DNA of 64,000 nt from Silurus meridionalis (taxonomy: Eukaryota > Chordata > Actinopteri > Siluriformes > Siluridae), in NCBI RefSeq assembly GCF_014805685.1, contig NC_060885.1, positions 9,532,132 to 9,596,131 of the forward strand, given 5' to 3'. Of the stretch, positions 43,140 to 56,639 are shown one piece after another. Made by a program: the position numbers and the translations under genes. The notes beneath the pieces were generated by a model. It was not told the origin of the DNA, made no database searches, and was given only the letters and a program-made list of their open reading frames with translations. The number at the start of each line of letters is the position of its first letter. Positions within the stretch are counted from its first letter, which is position 1.

Positions 43140-44350
43140 CTTTGACTGATTTCCTTAATAAGTAGTAGTATCTTTAAATTGCATAACAAAAGTGCCATCA
43201 TTTTTTTTTACAGCAAATAAAGTTTTTGCAGGTGAAACCATCAAAACTAATAAAACCAAGCCCAAATAGGTTGGTTAAAACTAAAATTGTCATGTAGAGG
43301 TAAATATCAAAAATGAAAGCTAAAATTATGATCTATTGTCTACAATTCCTGTTATGATCTCATAATTTCTTAAGCATACAGCAAAAATAATCAGCATTGG
43401 CAATGCAGTTCCAGTACTTTTGAAGTAGTGTAAGACAACATCCTTTAGAAACACTACAGGTTGATCGGCTTCAACTTTATGCAATCTCTCATAGCATTGC
43501 AAAGCAAGTGTTCACCTTAAATTTGTAGGTAGAAAGTAAAAGGGGACAGGCAAGAAATAAAAAGAAACAAACTTGCAGAGAACAGGCCACAAATGGAGAA
43601 AGCTGGAGCAATTGGCCCAGGATGTATGATGTGCAGTAGTGCAGTGGAAGTGGTTTATGTCCCAGCATAGGCCACATGTTATTAATTGAGTAACAGTGTT
43701 CATCAGTAAATTTCTTTTACATTAAAGACTTTAGAGATAAGATCAAATATTTATTAAACCTACCATTACATCAGATGTGCTGGCTGTGTATTCAGTATGA
43801 TCTAATTTTATGTAAATTTGGTTACTAAAACAAACTTTTCAAGTATTACTTCATTCTAGCTCAGAGATCAGACGTTGTCTCAATGTGGTGAAATCTCACA
43901 ATCTATTGGCTCAGTTATAAATGGATCTTTAATACAGTACAGATTTAACAAGGAAAAATTGAGTAATGAACATATTAAATGTGGCCTATATGCATAACAA
44001 TTATTTACCTAATTAGATAAAAATCTGAACATACTAATCTACTCCCCTCCTTCCACTATTTGTATTTCCAAAAAATCTGTAATTTGTATGTGCATAGTCC
44101 AAACACAATCAATTAGAACACACTAAAGAATATTAAATGAGTAATAAATAAACTTAAAAATGTAAATATTTTTTTAAAACAAAAATATATTATATAATAA
44201 AAAAAAAATAAATAAATAAAAACATACCATACTAATATAAATATTTGACATATAAAATTGGGTATTTGGTGATATAAAAATAATTTCACACAGTTTATAT
44301 ATAATAAAATAAACATCTAATGTGTGTTCAAGCCACACAAACAACCCTAA
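43140..44350. other. AT-rich intergenic, no gene
   Basis: No convincing ORF, RNA gene or transposon end. Minus-strand frames at 43489-43703 have no recognised features. Confidence 0.45.
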
Positions 44351-44359
44351 TTCTACCAT

Positions 44360-44508
44360 ACACGCTTTGCAATTGAAATGACCATAAATTTTAATGTGTG
44401 TAAATGTGATGACACGCATATATAAAGGGGTTTATGAAGGTAAACAAGCCAGACATCTTGCTTTCCTTGGCCATCTCGGGGAGTTAAACCGTCATTTGTC
44501 TCCAAGCG
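44360..44508 (+). promoter_or_regulatory. Group B promoter and 5' non-coding exon of receptor 45194
   Basis: A conserved block with CATAAATTTTAATGTGTGTA, TATA box TATATAAA at 44419-44426, GCCAGACATCTTGCTTTCCT near 44450, and an exon ending AAGCG with donor GTATGT at 44509. The same order occurs at 50340-50442 and 57240-57377. Confidence 0.72.
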
Positions 44509-45193
44509 GTATGTACTCATTCGAGCATTTTGGTAATAACTAATGCAATCTGTTAAGCTCATGTAAACAATACTTAATGTAGTCTTGTGAGTAGGTGAAC
44601 TTATGCTTTAATTAGTTTTGTTGTCTCATGTAATTTGTGTTTTATGTAGCTCCTTGAGGAATGCTGTTTCGCTTCACTGTGTACTGTACAAGCTATTTAT
44701 GCTTGAAATTGCAATAAATACCACTTGACACAACATGAAAATAATAGTTAAATGTGTTAAAAAGCTGTCTTAATACTTTTAATAAGGCCAATGTTTTAAA
44801 TACTAATGTTCAATTGATGTTAAATATATGAAACAATTTAGCACAAAAAATAAATAAATTAATTAAAGGATAAGAAACAAAAGTTAAAGACAATGCAATG
44901 AATTAAAGCTTTCTAAACTCACAATTATAGGTGATTCTTATGAATGCTTTCTTTTTTTATCTATTTGTTTATAATAGCATCTGATTTGTTTGATCCTTTG
45001 ATTATATCTAAACATCCTTTATAGAGTATGCCTATTAAAAGTATAGGATAAGATAATTTTGCCTATATTATGTCTATAGATATTTAATTATTTGCCTATA
45101 TGATCATATGATGTTGATTATCTCTTCCTTAGACTATAATATATTTTTTTCATCTTTTATTCTTGTGGTCATAAACAAGATACAGGTCTGGAG

Positions 45194-46024
45194 ATGAACA
45201 TCACCGATGAGCTTTCCACCTCCCCAAGCCCAGGGAGCAATACTAGTACAAACTACGTTCCTGTATCCTCATACATCTACAATGTAGCTTATTCCATTAA
45301 TGTCATTGTGGGCCTTCCAGTACATTCCTGTGTTTTGTGGCTTATTTGCACTGGAAAAGGAAGTGGAATAGTGGCAGAGTTCTTCACCCTCAATCTCTCT
45401 ATTTGTGAGATTCTCTTCTGCTTGGGTAGTGTGCTAATACTTGTTGTGCCGAAATATCCAGCACTTTCATCCGTAACGTTTATCATAATAGCACAACCCA
45501 GCACCGCCCGTCCTCTGATTAACTGCGTGATATGCATTGAGCGCTACCTGGCAGTGCTCTATCCTGTTACCTTCCTCAAATACAAACCACTGAGATACAG
45601 ACTAGTGTGCTCTGCTGTAATTTGGATACTGGTTCTTGGCTTTGCTATGTTCTGTAGGTTTATTATCCTCAACAACAATATGTACCTGTTCCTTTGTGTG
45701 TATCTGCCATTCTATTCCCTTCTCCTCTTCATTAAATTATTTTGCTCACTAGCTATATTTAGGGCTTTGAGGTACTCAGGACCAGGTGAGAAAGTGAAGG
45801 AGAGAGAGGAGGCCAATACCATTAAGAAAAAAGCAATGACAGTCATTCTAATAATCACAGCAGCCATGTTTATTCAGTATACTCCTATATATTTAATAGG
45901 AATTTTTTTTCGGACTTTGACACCAGCACAATTTGATGTATACTGGTGCACTGGGGTTGTGATCTCAACAATGATGGCTTATGTTAGCCCTGTTCTCTAC
46001 ATTCACAGGGTAAGAAACTCCTGA
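45194..46024 (+). CDS. 7TM receptor, subfamily B (276 aa, intact)
   Basis: A seven-helix rhodopsin-like receptor starting MNITDELSTSPSPGSNTSTN, with glycosylation sites near N2 and N16. Helices lie at about 27-52, 61-84, 92-120, 136-156, 163-190, 212-238 and 248-271. Landmarks are GLPVHSC in TM1 (His where paralogues have Asn), LNLSICE ending at E72 (Glu for the usual Asp), ERY at 116-118, W144, QYTP in TM6 and SPVLY at 265-269. The third inner loop carries SGPGEKVKEREEAN, echoing the GPGDT loop of subfamily A. The acceptor is near 45185 (TACAG). A closely matching AG of its paralogues is lost here. The tail is very short. Ligand unknown. Confidence 0.9.
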   Translation: MNITDELSTSPSPGSNTSTNYVPVSSYIYNVAYSINVIVGLPVHSCVLWLICTGKGSGIVAEFFTLNLSICEILFCLGSVLILVVPKYPALSSVTFIIIAQPSTARPLINCVICIERYLAVLYPVTFLKYKPLRYRLVCSAVIWILVLGFAMFCRFIILNNNMYLFLCVYLPFYSLLLFIKLFCSLAIFRALRYSGPGEKVKEREEANTIKKKAMTVILIITAAMFIQYTPIYLIGIFFRTLTPAQFDVYWCTGVVISTMMAYVSPVLYIHRVRNS

Positions 46025-46353
46025 AGTCTTATTTCTTTTATTTACTAAAATCAGAAAGTCTTATAAAAAAACTTTTTAGGTTTTCTTATCCTTTATGCCA
46101 GGGAAAGTTAAGGATAAAACATGGGTGGCAGTCTGGGAATAGTTATTGGATTTGTCTGGGTTCTGGAAACAGTAATCACATTTTGTCCCTGATTTAGGGT
46201 TATTATTTTTGGTATGAGAATTTAGTTAATAGTTAATAGTGTGATCTGATAGTGGCAGTCATATTATCCGTACCACACATTTCACAGACCATCAGAAAAC
46301 AGCTTTTATGGGTTACTTAAAAAATCCAAGTAAACTGTCAATAAAATTTTAAC

Positions 46354-46356
<3 letters not shown>

Positions 46357-46415
<59 letters not shown>
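46357..46415. repeat. (GT)n microsatellite, 59 bp
   Basis: Uninterrupted GT run downstream of the receptor at 45194. Confidence 0.97.
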
Positions 46416-46416
<1 letters not shown>

Positions 46417-46684
46417 ATGATTTTTTTTAATTAGATAGAAATCTACAAATCTCTCCAAATCAGTAGGGTCAGAAAATTTTCATACATTTTTGCCACATAA
46501 GAAAGCACTATGTTAAGCACTAAGTTAATAAAATGCTAATAAAATATAAAATAAATGATAAATATAAAATATCTAGAACTATCACAAAGTATAATAGCTA
46601 GTCAACTGAGTCGCTAAAATCAAACAAATATATAAAAATTCAAATAAATTATAATAAAGTTTAAGAAACTGTAACTTTCTCTAA

Positions 46685-46825
46685 ACTAAAAAACTAAAGA
46701 AAATCATTGACAGTTATCCTGATAATCAGAGCAAACATATTTGTTTTGTATACTCCTGGATATTTATATATACATATTTTATTTTATAGATCTTGTTACA
46801 CTGGTGTTTGGCACTTATATATTAG
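46685..46825 (+). pseudogene. Subfamily B receptor relic (TM6 region)
   Basis: AAAATCATTGACAGTTATCC, TGATAATCAGAGCAA and TTTGTATACTCCTGGATATT match loop 3 and TM6 of the B receptors (for example 45830-45910). Only about 140 bases survive, so a whole gene was lost here. Confidence 0.65.
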
Positions 46826-47269
46826 CGACTGCAACCCTTTTCTTCTCCTAAGATTAAAACTCTCTTAATACTAACAAAAACATTGATGCATAGCATGATC
46901 AAATTTATCTGACTGGTGTAATATAAAATATTTTTCTTATTTTTGTATTTTTTATTCAGCAATTTAGGGTATGGCATACTTTTATGTGCTGGAGAAAACA
47001 TAAAAAAAATCTCAATTCTGGAAAACAAACAAACAAACAAAATAATCTGAAACCCTAAATATATTTGACCAAAATGATGAGCCTTGTTTTTACTTACTCT
47101 TCTTTAATTTACTCTTCTGAGCATTAGCAAATTTTGTGGTAAAATACTATTAGTCTAACTGATTTTATCTAAGATCTATTCAAAAGTGCTTTACAGAGTG
47201 AGTGTTTTTTCCTTAAAGCAATATTATTTTTTTTTTTTGATGAATCAGTAATGTAGTTATTCAGTAAAC

Positions 47270-47458
47270 ATAATTTCCGCGGTGCGCTTTGGGTGAACCA
47301 ACATATACCAACAATAACGGACGGTGAGAGTGTGGAAGTTTTAATAGGAGCTGGTGATGATGCTAAACGAGCACCATATGTGCGCGATTGAAGCCGGGAG
47401 CTTCAGAGAAAGCGGCCGAGAAAGCACCGAAGGGGGCGTGGCAGGTGGATTCCTGACA
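47270..47458 (-). mobile_element. LTR-like fragment related to the Gypsy copies
   Basis: On the minus strand from 47458 it reads TGTCAGGAATCCACCTGCCA, resembling the LTR starts at 3303 and 22452. It is a GC-rich island in AT-rich DNA. The far end is not clearly defined and no internal region is present, so it may be a solo LTR or a fragment. Confidence 0.5.
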
Positions 47459-47711
47459 GATAAACATGTACTGTATGTATTTTTATAGCATGCCTTCATC
47501 AAACAAATCGCGGCAACGCTGTTGTGTAAAAAAAACTTTCAAAAACACGTGCATGCATATTCTCATTTATTAACGCACATCATGTACATAAAGAAATTTC
47601 AAGCATATTTCAATATATTGCCGCCATTTTGATTTTTGTTTATCTCGATCATCGGTTATCTCGATGCTTTTTAACGACCCCCTAGGACATCGACATAACC
47701 GGGTTCCACTG
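47459..47711 (-). mobile_element. pogo/Tigger-like terminal fragment
   Basis: The minus strand from 47711 begins TACAGTGGAACCCGGTTATG, followed by TCGATGTCC and GAGATAACCGATGATCGAGA. This style of terminus is known for pogo/Tigger DNA transposons. The opposite end and transposase are absent. Confidence 0.55.
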
Positions 47712-49289
47712 TATTATATTACAATATTACTTTTTGCCTCATTTTGAATAAGAAATGTTGTAAACTTTAATAAATGTTGTTACTAACCAAATATATGCTT
47801 TTAAACATTAAAGACGTAACAACATTTATGTTGTTATATCTGTCTTTAGATTTAAAAAAAACAATTTCATAAGGGTGTGTAGACATTTTATATCCACTGT
47901 GCATGGTGTATATACAGATAATATATAGATTTTTGAAGAAGATCATAAAGGATATTTTATGTGTTACAATTATATACAGTTAGAATTATTCAGAGATGAT
48001 TCAGAATGTACAGGTTGGGGTTAAACTGCATGATTAGGCTTAGGCTTAGGTTAGGCTTATTGCGCTGTAAGGTATCACACAATGTCCCAACGACAGAATC
48101 CACTGGCCTAGGTGAAGGTATGCTGTGTGTTTTCACACTGCTGTAAAATATTACTAAAATGTACTACAATTTGTTTCATGAATCCAAATTTGACTTTAAT
48201 CTGACTCCAATTTATAATAAAAATCTTACCTAGAATTTAGGATATAACCATAAACTATTTTTTTCTAAGTAGGTTACTCAATGCTTGCTGATGCATAAAT
48301 AATAGTTTATTTAGCCACTTTGTTATACCTTGCCAAGTCAGTGATAGTCAAAAATCTGAAAGTCCCAGACGTTAACATCAGACTACATAATCTACTGGAT
48401 ATAAATGATTTCAGGAAAGTTCAGTGTTGATCAAGAATTTTACATTAATTACATGAAATTTTGCAATAATCAATAAACAAATGTCAAATTTACAACAGAA
48501 GTAATTAACAAAAAGGTTACACAACATGATCAGAATAAAAACATATTTTAACAATAACAATTCTTTTGTGACCTGCAAAGAGTGGTCATACCTGGCAATA
48601 GAAACACACAGAAACTGTGTGGGAAGTTCTGACTACAGATGCTAGTGTTTTGCCAAATCTCCTTAAATACACAAACCACCATTAACAGTCATATATTCAA
48701 ATTAATAAAAGCTTTGCAAACCACTTTGTTGGAACAGAAGTTTTCACCGGTCTGTTCTACTGATATGGGACTGAGATCATATTTCCAATTGCACTGATAC
48801 CTTTGAAATTATACCACACATGAAAAAAAGTTATAATTAAAGTAATATTAATTAATAATTAAAATTATAATAACTACAGTATGCAAGTATAGTAGCTTGA
48901 ATTCCGGAAATGTCTAAGTTACCTTTCCAATGAGAGGGGGCTCAAGGATGGTGAAAGGGCATCTGAATAAATGGCTTTCTCTCCTCAGAATAAATAGATC
49001 CTCTCCTCAGATTAGAAAGTTTATTGTTTTGTTGCATGGAAGTTCTTGGGATATGGCCCCATAGAGTTGCGTGGCAGTTCTCGTGTTCTGACCTCATGGA
49101 GAGATCTGACCATCCTTAGAGTGCCTCAGGTCTGTTCTGACATGTGCACAACAGTGTTCAGGTGCACAGAGCTTCAGGTGAGCTTTAAAAACTAAAAGAT
49201 TTGTAAAGCTGGGTTAATTTTGGGCCACTGTTTTTTTTTTTATTTTTTATTTATTTTTTATTTGTCTATTCTAATCAGGCATATTAGTA
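47712..49289. other. Intergenic, no recognised gene
   Basis: Mostly AT-rich. 48040-48060 has a short (TTAGGC)n-like run (GGCTTAGGCTTAGGTTAGGC). 48920-49190 is less AT-rich, with repeated TCTCCTCAGA pieces, but has no frame. Confidence 0.45.
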
Positions 49290-50081
49290 TTAATAGCCAC
49301 TGCTCATAACCTTGGTGTAACTATGGACAATGAACTGTCATTCTTCCCACATTTTGTTAATGTAGCTCGCTCCTGTCGTTTTCTTCTCTCAAACATCCGA
49401 AGGATTCAACCATTTCTGTCCACACAGGCTGCCCAGGTGCTTGTTCAGTCTCTTGTCATTTTAAGACTCGACTACTGCAACTCTCTGCTGGCAGGTCTTC
49501 CCCTGAACGCTATTCGTTCACTGCAAATGATCCAAAATGCAGCTGCATGACTTGTGTTCAATCTGCCCAAGTTTTCCCACACCACCCCACTGCTGCGCTC
49601 CTTTCACTGGCTTCCAGTAGCTGCACGTATCAGATTCAAAACACTGATACTTGCCTACAAGGCCAAAAATGGACTAGCACCATCTTACCTCAGAGACCTC
49701 ATCACATCTCGCACTGCACCACGCTGTCTGAGATCCTCCAGCACTGCTCGACTGCTACCACCTTCTCTCAGAATGAGAGGTAAGTACACTTCAAGGCTCT
49801 TCTCTGTTCTGGCACCGAGGTGGTGGAATGAACTTCACCTAGATGTCCGTAGAGCGGAGTCCCTGATTATCTTCAAGCGACGACTGAAGACCTACCTCTT
49901 CCTGAAATACTTAAATTAGCACTTTCCAAGTTTGTAGAATTCGAGTTATATTTATTTTAAGTTTGTAATCCTGCGTACCAGTGTAGATTTATTCATTACT
50001 AGAGACTTAAAGCACTCTTGTACGTTGCTCTGGATAAGGGCGTCTGCTAAATGCCGCAAATGTAAATGTAAATGTAAATGT
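49290..50081 (+). mobile_element. 3' end of an L2/CR1-like LINE
   Basis: Conceptual reading in two frames joined near 49550 gives the C-terminal end of ORF2: LGVTMDNELSFFPHF, LVILRLDYCNSLLAGLP, QMIQNAAA, FHWLPVAARIRFKTLIL, YKAKNGLAPSYL, APRWWNELHLDVRRAESL and FKRRLKTYLF, then a stop. A stop at 49548 interrupts it. It ends with TTGCTCTGGATAAGGGCGTC, TGCTAAATGCCGCAAATG and an AAATGT repeat tail. The element is 5' truncated as LINEs commonly are, and the reverse-transcriptase core is absent. Confidence 0.87.
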
Positions 50082-50339
50082 ATTAAACAAACAGTATTAA
50101 GCATTTAAATAATCTAAAGTACTGTATGTAAGATTTGGTGAACGTAAAGAAAACAGAACTTTAATTTGATATATGGGGAAAGAATGAGGCACACATAATG
50201 ACATAAATTTTAACAATTTGCTTAGACAGACATTGAAGCATGGCATTCTACGTCATTTTTTTCCTCTGCTAATAAACCGCCATTTTGTATATCCAAACAT
50301 ATTCCAAACGCAGTAAACTGCAAAACATTGTATGAAAAT

Positions 50340-50442
50340 TTGCATTCAATACGACTGTGTAAATGTGACAGTACACATATAAATAGGTTTTTGAAGGTAG
50401 ATAAGCCAGACATCTTTCATCTATTATTCCAGTGAATCAAGA
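50340..50442 (+). promoter_or_regulatory. Group B promoter and 5' non-coding exon of receptor copy 50846
   Basis: TGTGTAAATGTGACAGTACA, TATA box TATAAATA at 50378-50385, GCCAGACATCTTTCAT, and an exon end with donor GTATGT at 50443. The acceptor TTCTTCTTTAG ends at 50813, so the intron is 371 bp. Confidence 0.7.
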
Positions 50443-50845
50443 GTATGTATTAAAAGAAGCAGTCTACTGTATATAATGTATAAAGCTTATTATACATGCT
50501 GTAACTGTATATAAGTTTTGTAGATTCCATATAAATGTCTTTTAAAAGTGGATTATGTGTTGATTAAAGCACAAAAAAAGAGAATTTATATTAGAGAACG
50601 TACATGCATTGCTTAAAGAAAGAGAAATTTTGGTAAGAAAACTTTGTAATAGATAGCAGTGCTACGAAAATTGTGCTTAGTAAGGGATAATGACAACAAA
50701 ATAAGAATATACTTAGCCTTTAAGACTATTAGTTGTATTCAAACCTGGCAACATGCCGATTTTTGCCTATAAATATTTTAATAATATGGTGTTGTTTTTC
50801 TTTTCTTCTTTAGGCTTGTGGTCAGAAGCAAGATAAAGTCTGAAG

Positions 50846-51674
50846 ATGAACTTCACTCATGAGCTTTTCTCATCACAAATCCTAGTCACCAATTTTACCA
50901 TCTATTCATCTATATCAACAACACTGTACTTTTTTGCATATTCCATTAATATCATCCTGGGCTTTCCAATGAATTCCTATGCTTTATGGCTTATATGCAT
51001 GGGAACAGGAAGCAGAATTGTGGCAGAGTTCTTTAGTCTCAATCTTGCTGTTTGTGAAATTTTCTTCTGCATGACCTGTTTGGTCTTTGCTGCTGTTGCT
51101 AAAGTTCCAGCAGTTATACATATAGCATATTTTTCAGTAGCACTACCCACTGCTGGTCGTCCTTTGTTCAACTGTGTAATCTGCATTGAGCGCTACCTGG
51201 CAGTGCTCCATCCTGTTTCCTTCCTCAAATGCAAACCACTGAGATACAGACTGGTGTGTTCTGCTGTAATATGGGTCATGGTTTTTGGATTTGCTGTGTT
51301 ATGCTGTTTTTTTATCCTCCAACAACATGTACAAGTTCATTTGTCTTTATCTGCCACTGTTCTTACTTCTTCTATCCATTCAGTTATTCTGCTGCCTATA
51401 TATAGTTAGAGCTTTAAAGTGCCTGGAACCAGGTGAGAAAAGAAAAGAAAGACAACATGCCAATAGCATAAAGAAAAAAGCTATAAAGGTTATCTTAATA
51501 ATCACGGCAACCATGTTTGTTCAATATACGCCTTTGATATTCGTAGGTTTTTTTTATAACACTCAGGATGGAGGGAGCTCAAAGGACTTGTTCATGTCCT
51601 GTGGGGTTGCTGTTTTTTTAATGTTTGGTATTGTAAGTCCAATTCTGTACATCTATAGGGTTAGAAATCGTTGA
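50846..51674 (+). pseudogene. 7TM receptor, subfamily B, one frameshift before TM5
   Basis: Starts MNFTHELFSSQILVTNFT with glycosylation sites at N2 and near N16. GFPMNSY in TM1, LNLAVCE in TM2, RPLFNCVICIERYLAVLHP in TM3 and W in TM4 are all in frame to about 51320. There a net one-base shift after FFIL moves the frame. The remainder (MYKFICLYLPLFLLL, KCLEPGEKRKERQHAN, VQYTP, IVSPILYIYRVRN) is open in the next frame to 51674. A single lesion in an otherwise whole gene suggests a young pseudogene, a segregating allele, or a sequence error. Confidence 0.8.
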
Positions 51675-52146
51675 CTGATGTTCTGAATATGTATTATTTT
51701 CTTCACGGTGGCGCATTACAAATTTTGAAACTGTCCACAAAGTGAATACCATAATAAAAAGAATCAACTTGGTGTAGAATGTAAAACTAGATTTGCATAA
51801 TCTGCATTCTGCAAGTTTGGGAGCTAATTTGTTGGTAAACAAAAACAAACCTTTTTCCTGAAAAAGATGCCGAAAACATTGCTAGCTAATTGTGCCCTGA
51901 CATTGTATGTCAGGATTCTAGCTTGTTTTGCATAATTAGATGCTATAGTAAAGATGTGATACTGAATTCTGTCTCCCAATCCCAACATATCCTTGATGCT
52001 ACTACACCACCAATAAGGTTAGGTTTCCATACGTGGCATATCTTATAGCATGTGGCATATTTTGGTGTGATTCTGTTTTTTCACATTTTGGGTTACCAGA
52101 CTAATACATTACCAAAGCAACATGTAATGCACACCATTTGTATATG
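51675..52146. other. Intergenic, no gene
   Basis: 3' flank of the receptor copy at 50846. No coding or repeat signal recognised up to the Tc1 element. Confidence 0.5.
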
Positions 52147-52148
52147 TA

Positions 52149-53750
<1,602 letters not shown>

Positions 53751-53752
53751 TA

Positions 53753-55516
53753 TTATATACTGAATCCTCTTCTAAATACAATTAAACATTTCTTTCTAAA
53801 ATGCAAATCAGCCAAAATATTATTATTAAATTTTTTTCTGTTGTTCTCAACCTTCTAATCTCATTGTATAAATAAAAAATTGGCTAAATGTTAGGACAGA
53901 TTGTCTATTATCATTTGGGGATGATGGTATAACACCATAATAAGTTTAGAAGGGGTAATAAGGAAAAGAAAGGCAAACTTGAAATAACACAGGGATTTTT
54001 CTTTATTATTAATTCACAAAATATTCCATGTCACTTAAGACCTGATTTCTCACTAGGCTGTTAAGCCACTTAAAAACATATAACATAAATTAGGCAACAT
54101 TCAGAATGAACAGGTAGAAATTCTCTAGTCATTAAACTAATTTGCCAAAATTACCTGTGCATTGAAATTTGTGTTGACCCACTGGAATGGAACATGGCTC
54201 AAACAGATAAAGGAACTGTCCCTACCGATCACATCAAAAAATAGGAATGCCCACTTGATTATAGGCACTCTTGTAACTTGTACAACTTGTACAGAGCACT
54301 GCCTGTTTAATGCATCAATGTCCTTTATTTGCACAGCTCCTTTCACCGAATCAGATTAATGCTCCCTTTTTAGTAATCATGAGTTGATGCAAATAAGCAG
54401 TGGCATAGGTGGCCCATGAGCAAAGGATTCTGTCTCTGAGACAATGACTTCTGGATGGGGCTTCAAATAAACTAAATGTAAGATTTGAGTGACAAATTCT
54501 TTGAAGCCAAATGGAATGAAAAACCCTTAAAGGTATTGGAGTCAAGTGAATCTGTCAAAATCCTTTGGATAAATTTAGTGTTAAATCAAATTAAGAGAGC
54601 ACATCAAATTTTCTGAACAAGGATCAAGGACAATATGTCAAGCACATGATTCTTATGTTTCAGTAGGGAAAAATGGCTCCAATGGAATCTCAGTGTGCTG
54701 TTTGCTGTGAGAATAGTGTGTTATGATGAGTTTATAATCACTTTCAGTAATTTGCCATGTGACTGCGAAAAGCCCTTGTCACTTTGCAAAATCTAATTTT
54801 CCTGAATTAATTGTCCTAATGACTAAAGTGTTGCTTTCAAATCAAAACCATATTAAATTTATGTTTATTTTGTGAAGGTCCCCTTTCGCTTTATTCTCAC
54901 AGATATCATATATGGCACGTGCTCATATATAAAAAGATTTATGTTGATTAAAGCGTGAAAGCATCCAAGAGGTCTAGCAAAAGATCTACAGGGTTTGAAT
55001 GGAATGTATTTAGAAGTGCACTGGCAAGTTCAGTAGTGAAGATTTCACACTGTGCTATTGGTTGGGACCAAGACCTATGTTTAAAATAAACTTTTTTGTA
55101 AACACTGAATAGAAAACAACAAATTTAAAATATAATAATAGTGCTGAAATGGTGCGAGATTTATGTTTCTCTGTGGTCCCTGTGTGATACGTTGGCTCAC
55201 CATGGCTCCTTTAATGATGTACTTCAACCTTCTTTACCGGCACTCGTCTCTTTATTCATGGCTCAGTGTATGAGACATCCTAGCACTCGCACACCCTACA
55301 GGCTGCTTGCATCCCTCATCAGAAAAACATGAATACACAGGAAAATGTTTCCTGATGCCCATTCTATAGCACCCTTGGACATACCTCAATCTTGATTTCA
55401 TTACTGACCTGCAACTATAAAACAAAACGCAACTATTCTGGTCAAGAACATTGAATACTGGCATTTAAAGTCCCTTTGAATGATTGCCTTACTATCTATC
55501 CATAACATTTCAAAGC
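53753..55516. other. Long intergenic stretch, no recognised gene
   Basis: Frames around 54137-54545 and 55141-55464 lack any domain or conserved pattern. CACGTGCTCATATATAAAAA at about 54919 looks TATA-like but has no B-type exon or receptor after it. Confidence 0.45.
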
Positions 55517-55517
55517 A

Positions 55518-55699
55518 GGGGGGAGGTGGTAGCTCAGTGGTTAAGACATAGGAATTTGGATACTCACAGGTTCAAATCCCACCACCACCGAGCTGCAACT
55601 CCTGGGCCCTTGAACAAGGCCTTTAACCCTCCCCTGCTTAGTAAGTCGCTCTGGTTAAGGGCATCTGCCAAATGCCATAAATGTTAATGTAAATGTAAA
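55518..55699 (+). mobile_element. tRNA-derived SINE, near complete
   Basis: Box A-like GTAGCTCAGTGGTTAAGACA and box B-like GGTTCAAATCCC about 40 bases later form the tRNA-related head. A middle (CAACTCCTGGGCCCTTGAAC) leads to the tail CGCTCTGGTTAAGGGCATCT, GCCAAATGCCATAAATG and a TGTAAA repeat. The tail matches that of the LINE at 49290-50081, implying mobilisation by that LINE type. It is not a functional tRNA gene. Confidence 0.87.
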
Positions 55700-56059
55700 C
55701 ATCTTACATCTAACAGCTAACATCTCACATCCAGTATTTACCCATAAGCAAAAAGATGGGAGAAACAAGCTGAGCTGGACATTGGAAAGAACAGGGCTCA
55801 GAACTTCGGAATCAGAATATCATCTCAGTGTGTATTAGAATCACAAGTTTCCATGTTCCTATGAAGCTAACCCCACTGATTCAGCTGCAAGGTGCATAAA
55901 GCTGGGTGTTTTTGAAGGAATTAGGAATTAGTGTGTTTATCAAATTTGAACCAGTCTAAAAAAATGACAATTTACATAGACGCTTCTTGAGTTTAAATGG
56001 CAGACATATTTTACCATTTACTGTTTAGAGAAGAAAGCATCAAATTGCAGCATAAAACC

Positions 56060-56620
56060 ATTACTTTGGAACAACAAGCATAAAAGACTTGCTTGGGCCA
56101 AGAAACACAAGGAATTGACATTAGATAAGTGGAAACTGTCGGGGTGATGAGTCCAAATGTGAGATTTTTGTTCCTAATTGACACTTCTTTGTTAGATGTA
56201 GAGAGGGTGAACAAACGGTTTCTCAATGTGTGGTTCCCACTGTGAAAAATAAAGAAAGAGTTTTAATAGCATGGGGCACTTGTGGGCAGCAGCATGGCTA
56301 AAACAGCATATTGCAGCAACATGCCACCATCTGGTTTGCACTTATAAGGATTATCATTTTCTTTTTTCTGCAGGACAATGACCCCAAACACCCCTCTAGG
56401 TTATTTAAGAGCTATTTGTTCAAGAAGGACATTGATGGAGTGCTGCATCAGATGACCTGGCCACCACAATCACCCAGTCTAAATCCAAGGAAAAGCAGCC
56501 AACAAGCACTCAACACCCCTGGAAACTCCTCAAGAATTCCAGGTGACTACTTCATGAGACTGACTGAGAGATTGCCAAGAGTGTGCAAAGCTGTCATCAA
56601 AGCAAACGGTGGCTAATTTC
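56060..56620 (+). pseudogene. Tc1-like transposase fossil
   Basis: Readable pieces are LQDNDPKHPSRLFKSYLFKK, MTWPPQSPSLNP, then LPRVCKAVIKANGG and a stop. The earlier AKKHKELTLDKWK-like piece near 56095 matches the start of the catalytic domain. The DLNPIE box is damaged (SLNPRK). No TIRs are clearly seen. Confidence 0.72.
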
Positions 56621-56639
56621 AAAAATCAAAAATATAAAA

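Noticed and set aside
48035..48065. Telomere-like (TTAGGC) run
   Set aside because: Only about four imperfect units inside ordinary AT-rich sequence.
54915..54960. Possible further group B receptor promoter (CTCATATATAAAAAGA)
   Set aside because: Only the TATA-like part matches. There is no conserved exon, donor or receptor downstream.
55518..55600. Possible functional tRNA gene (box A and box B present)
   Set aside because: Followed by a LINE-type tail and a short repeat and lacks a consistent cloverleaf. It is a SINE head.
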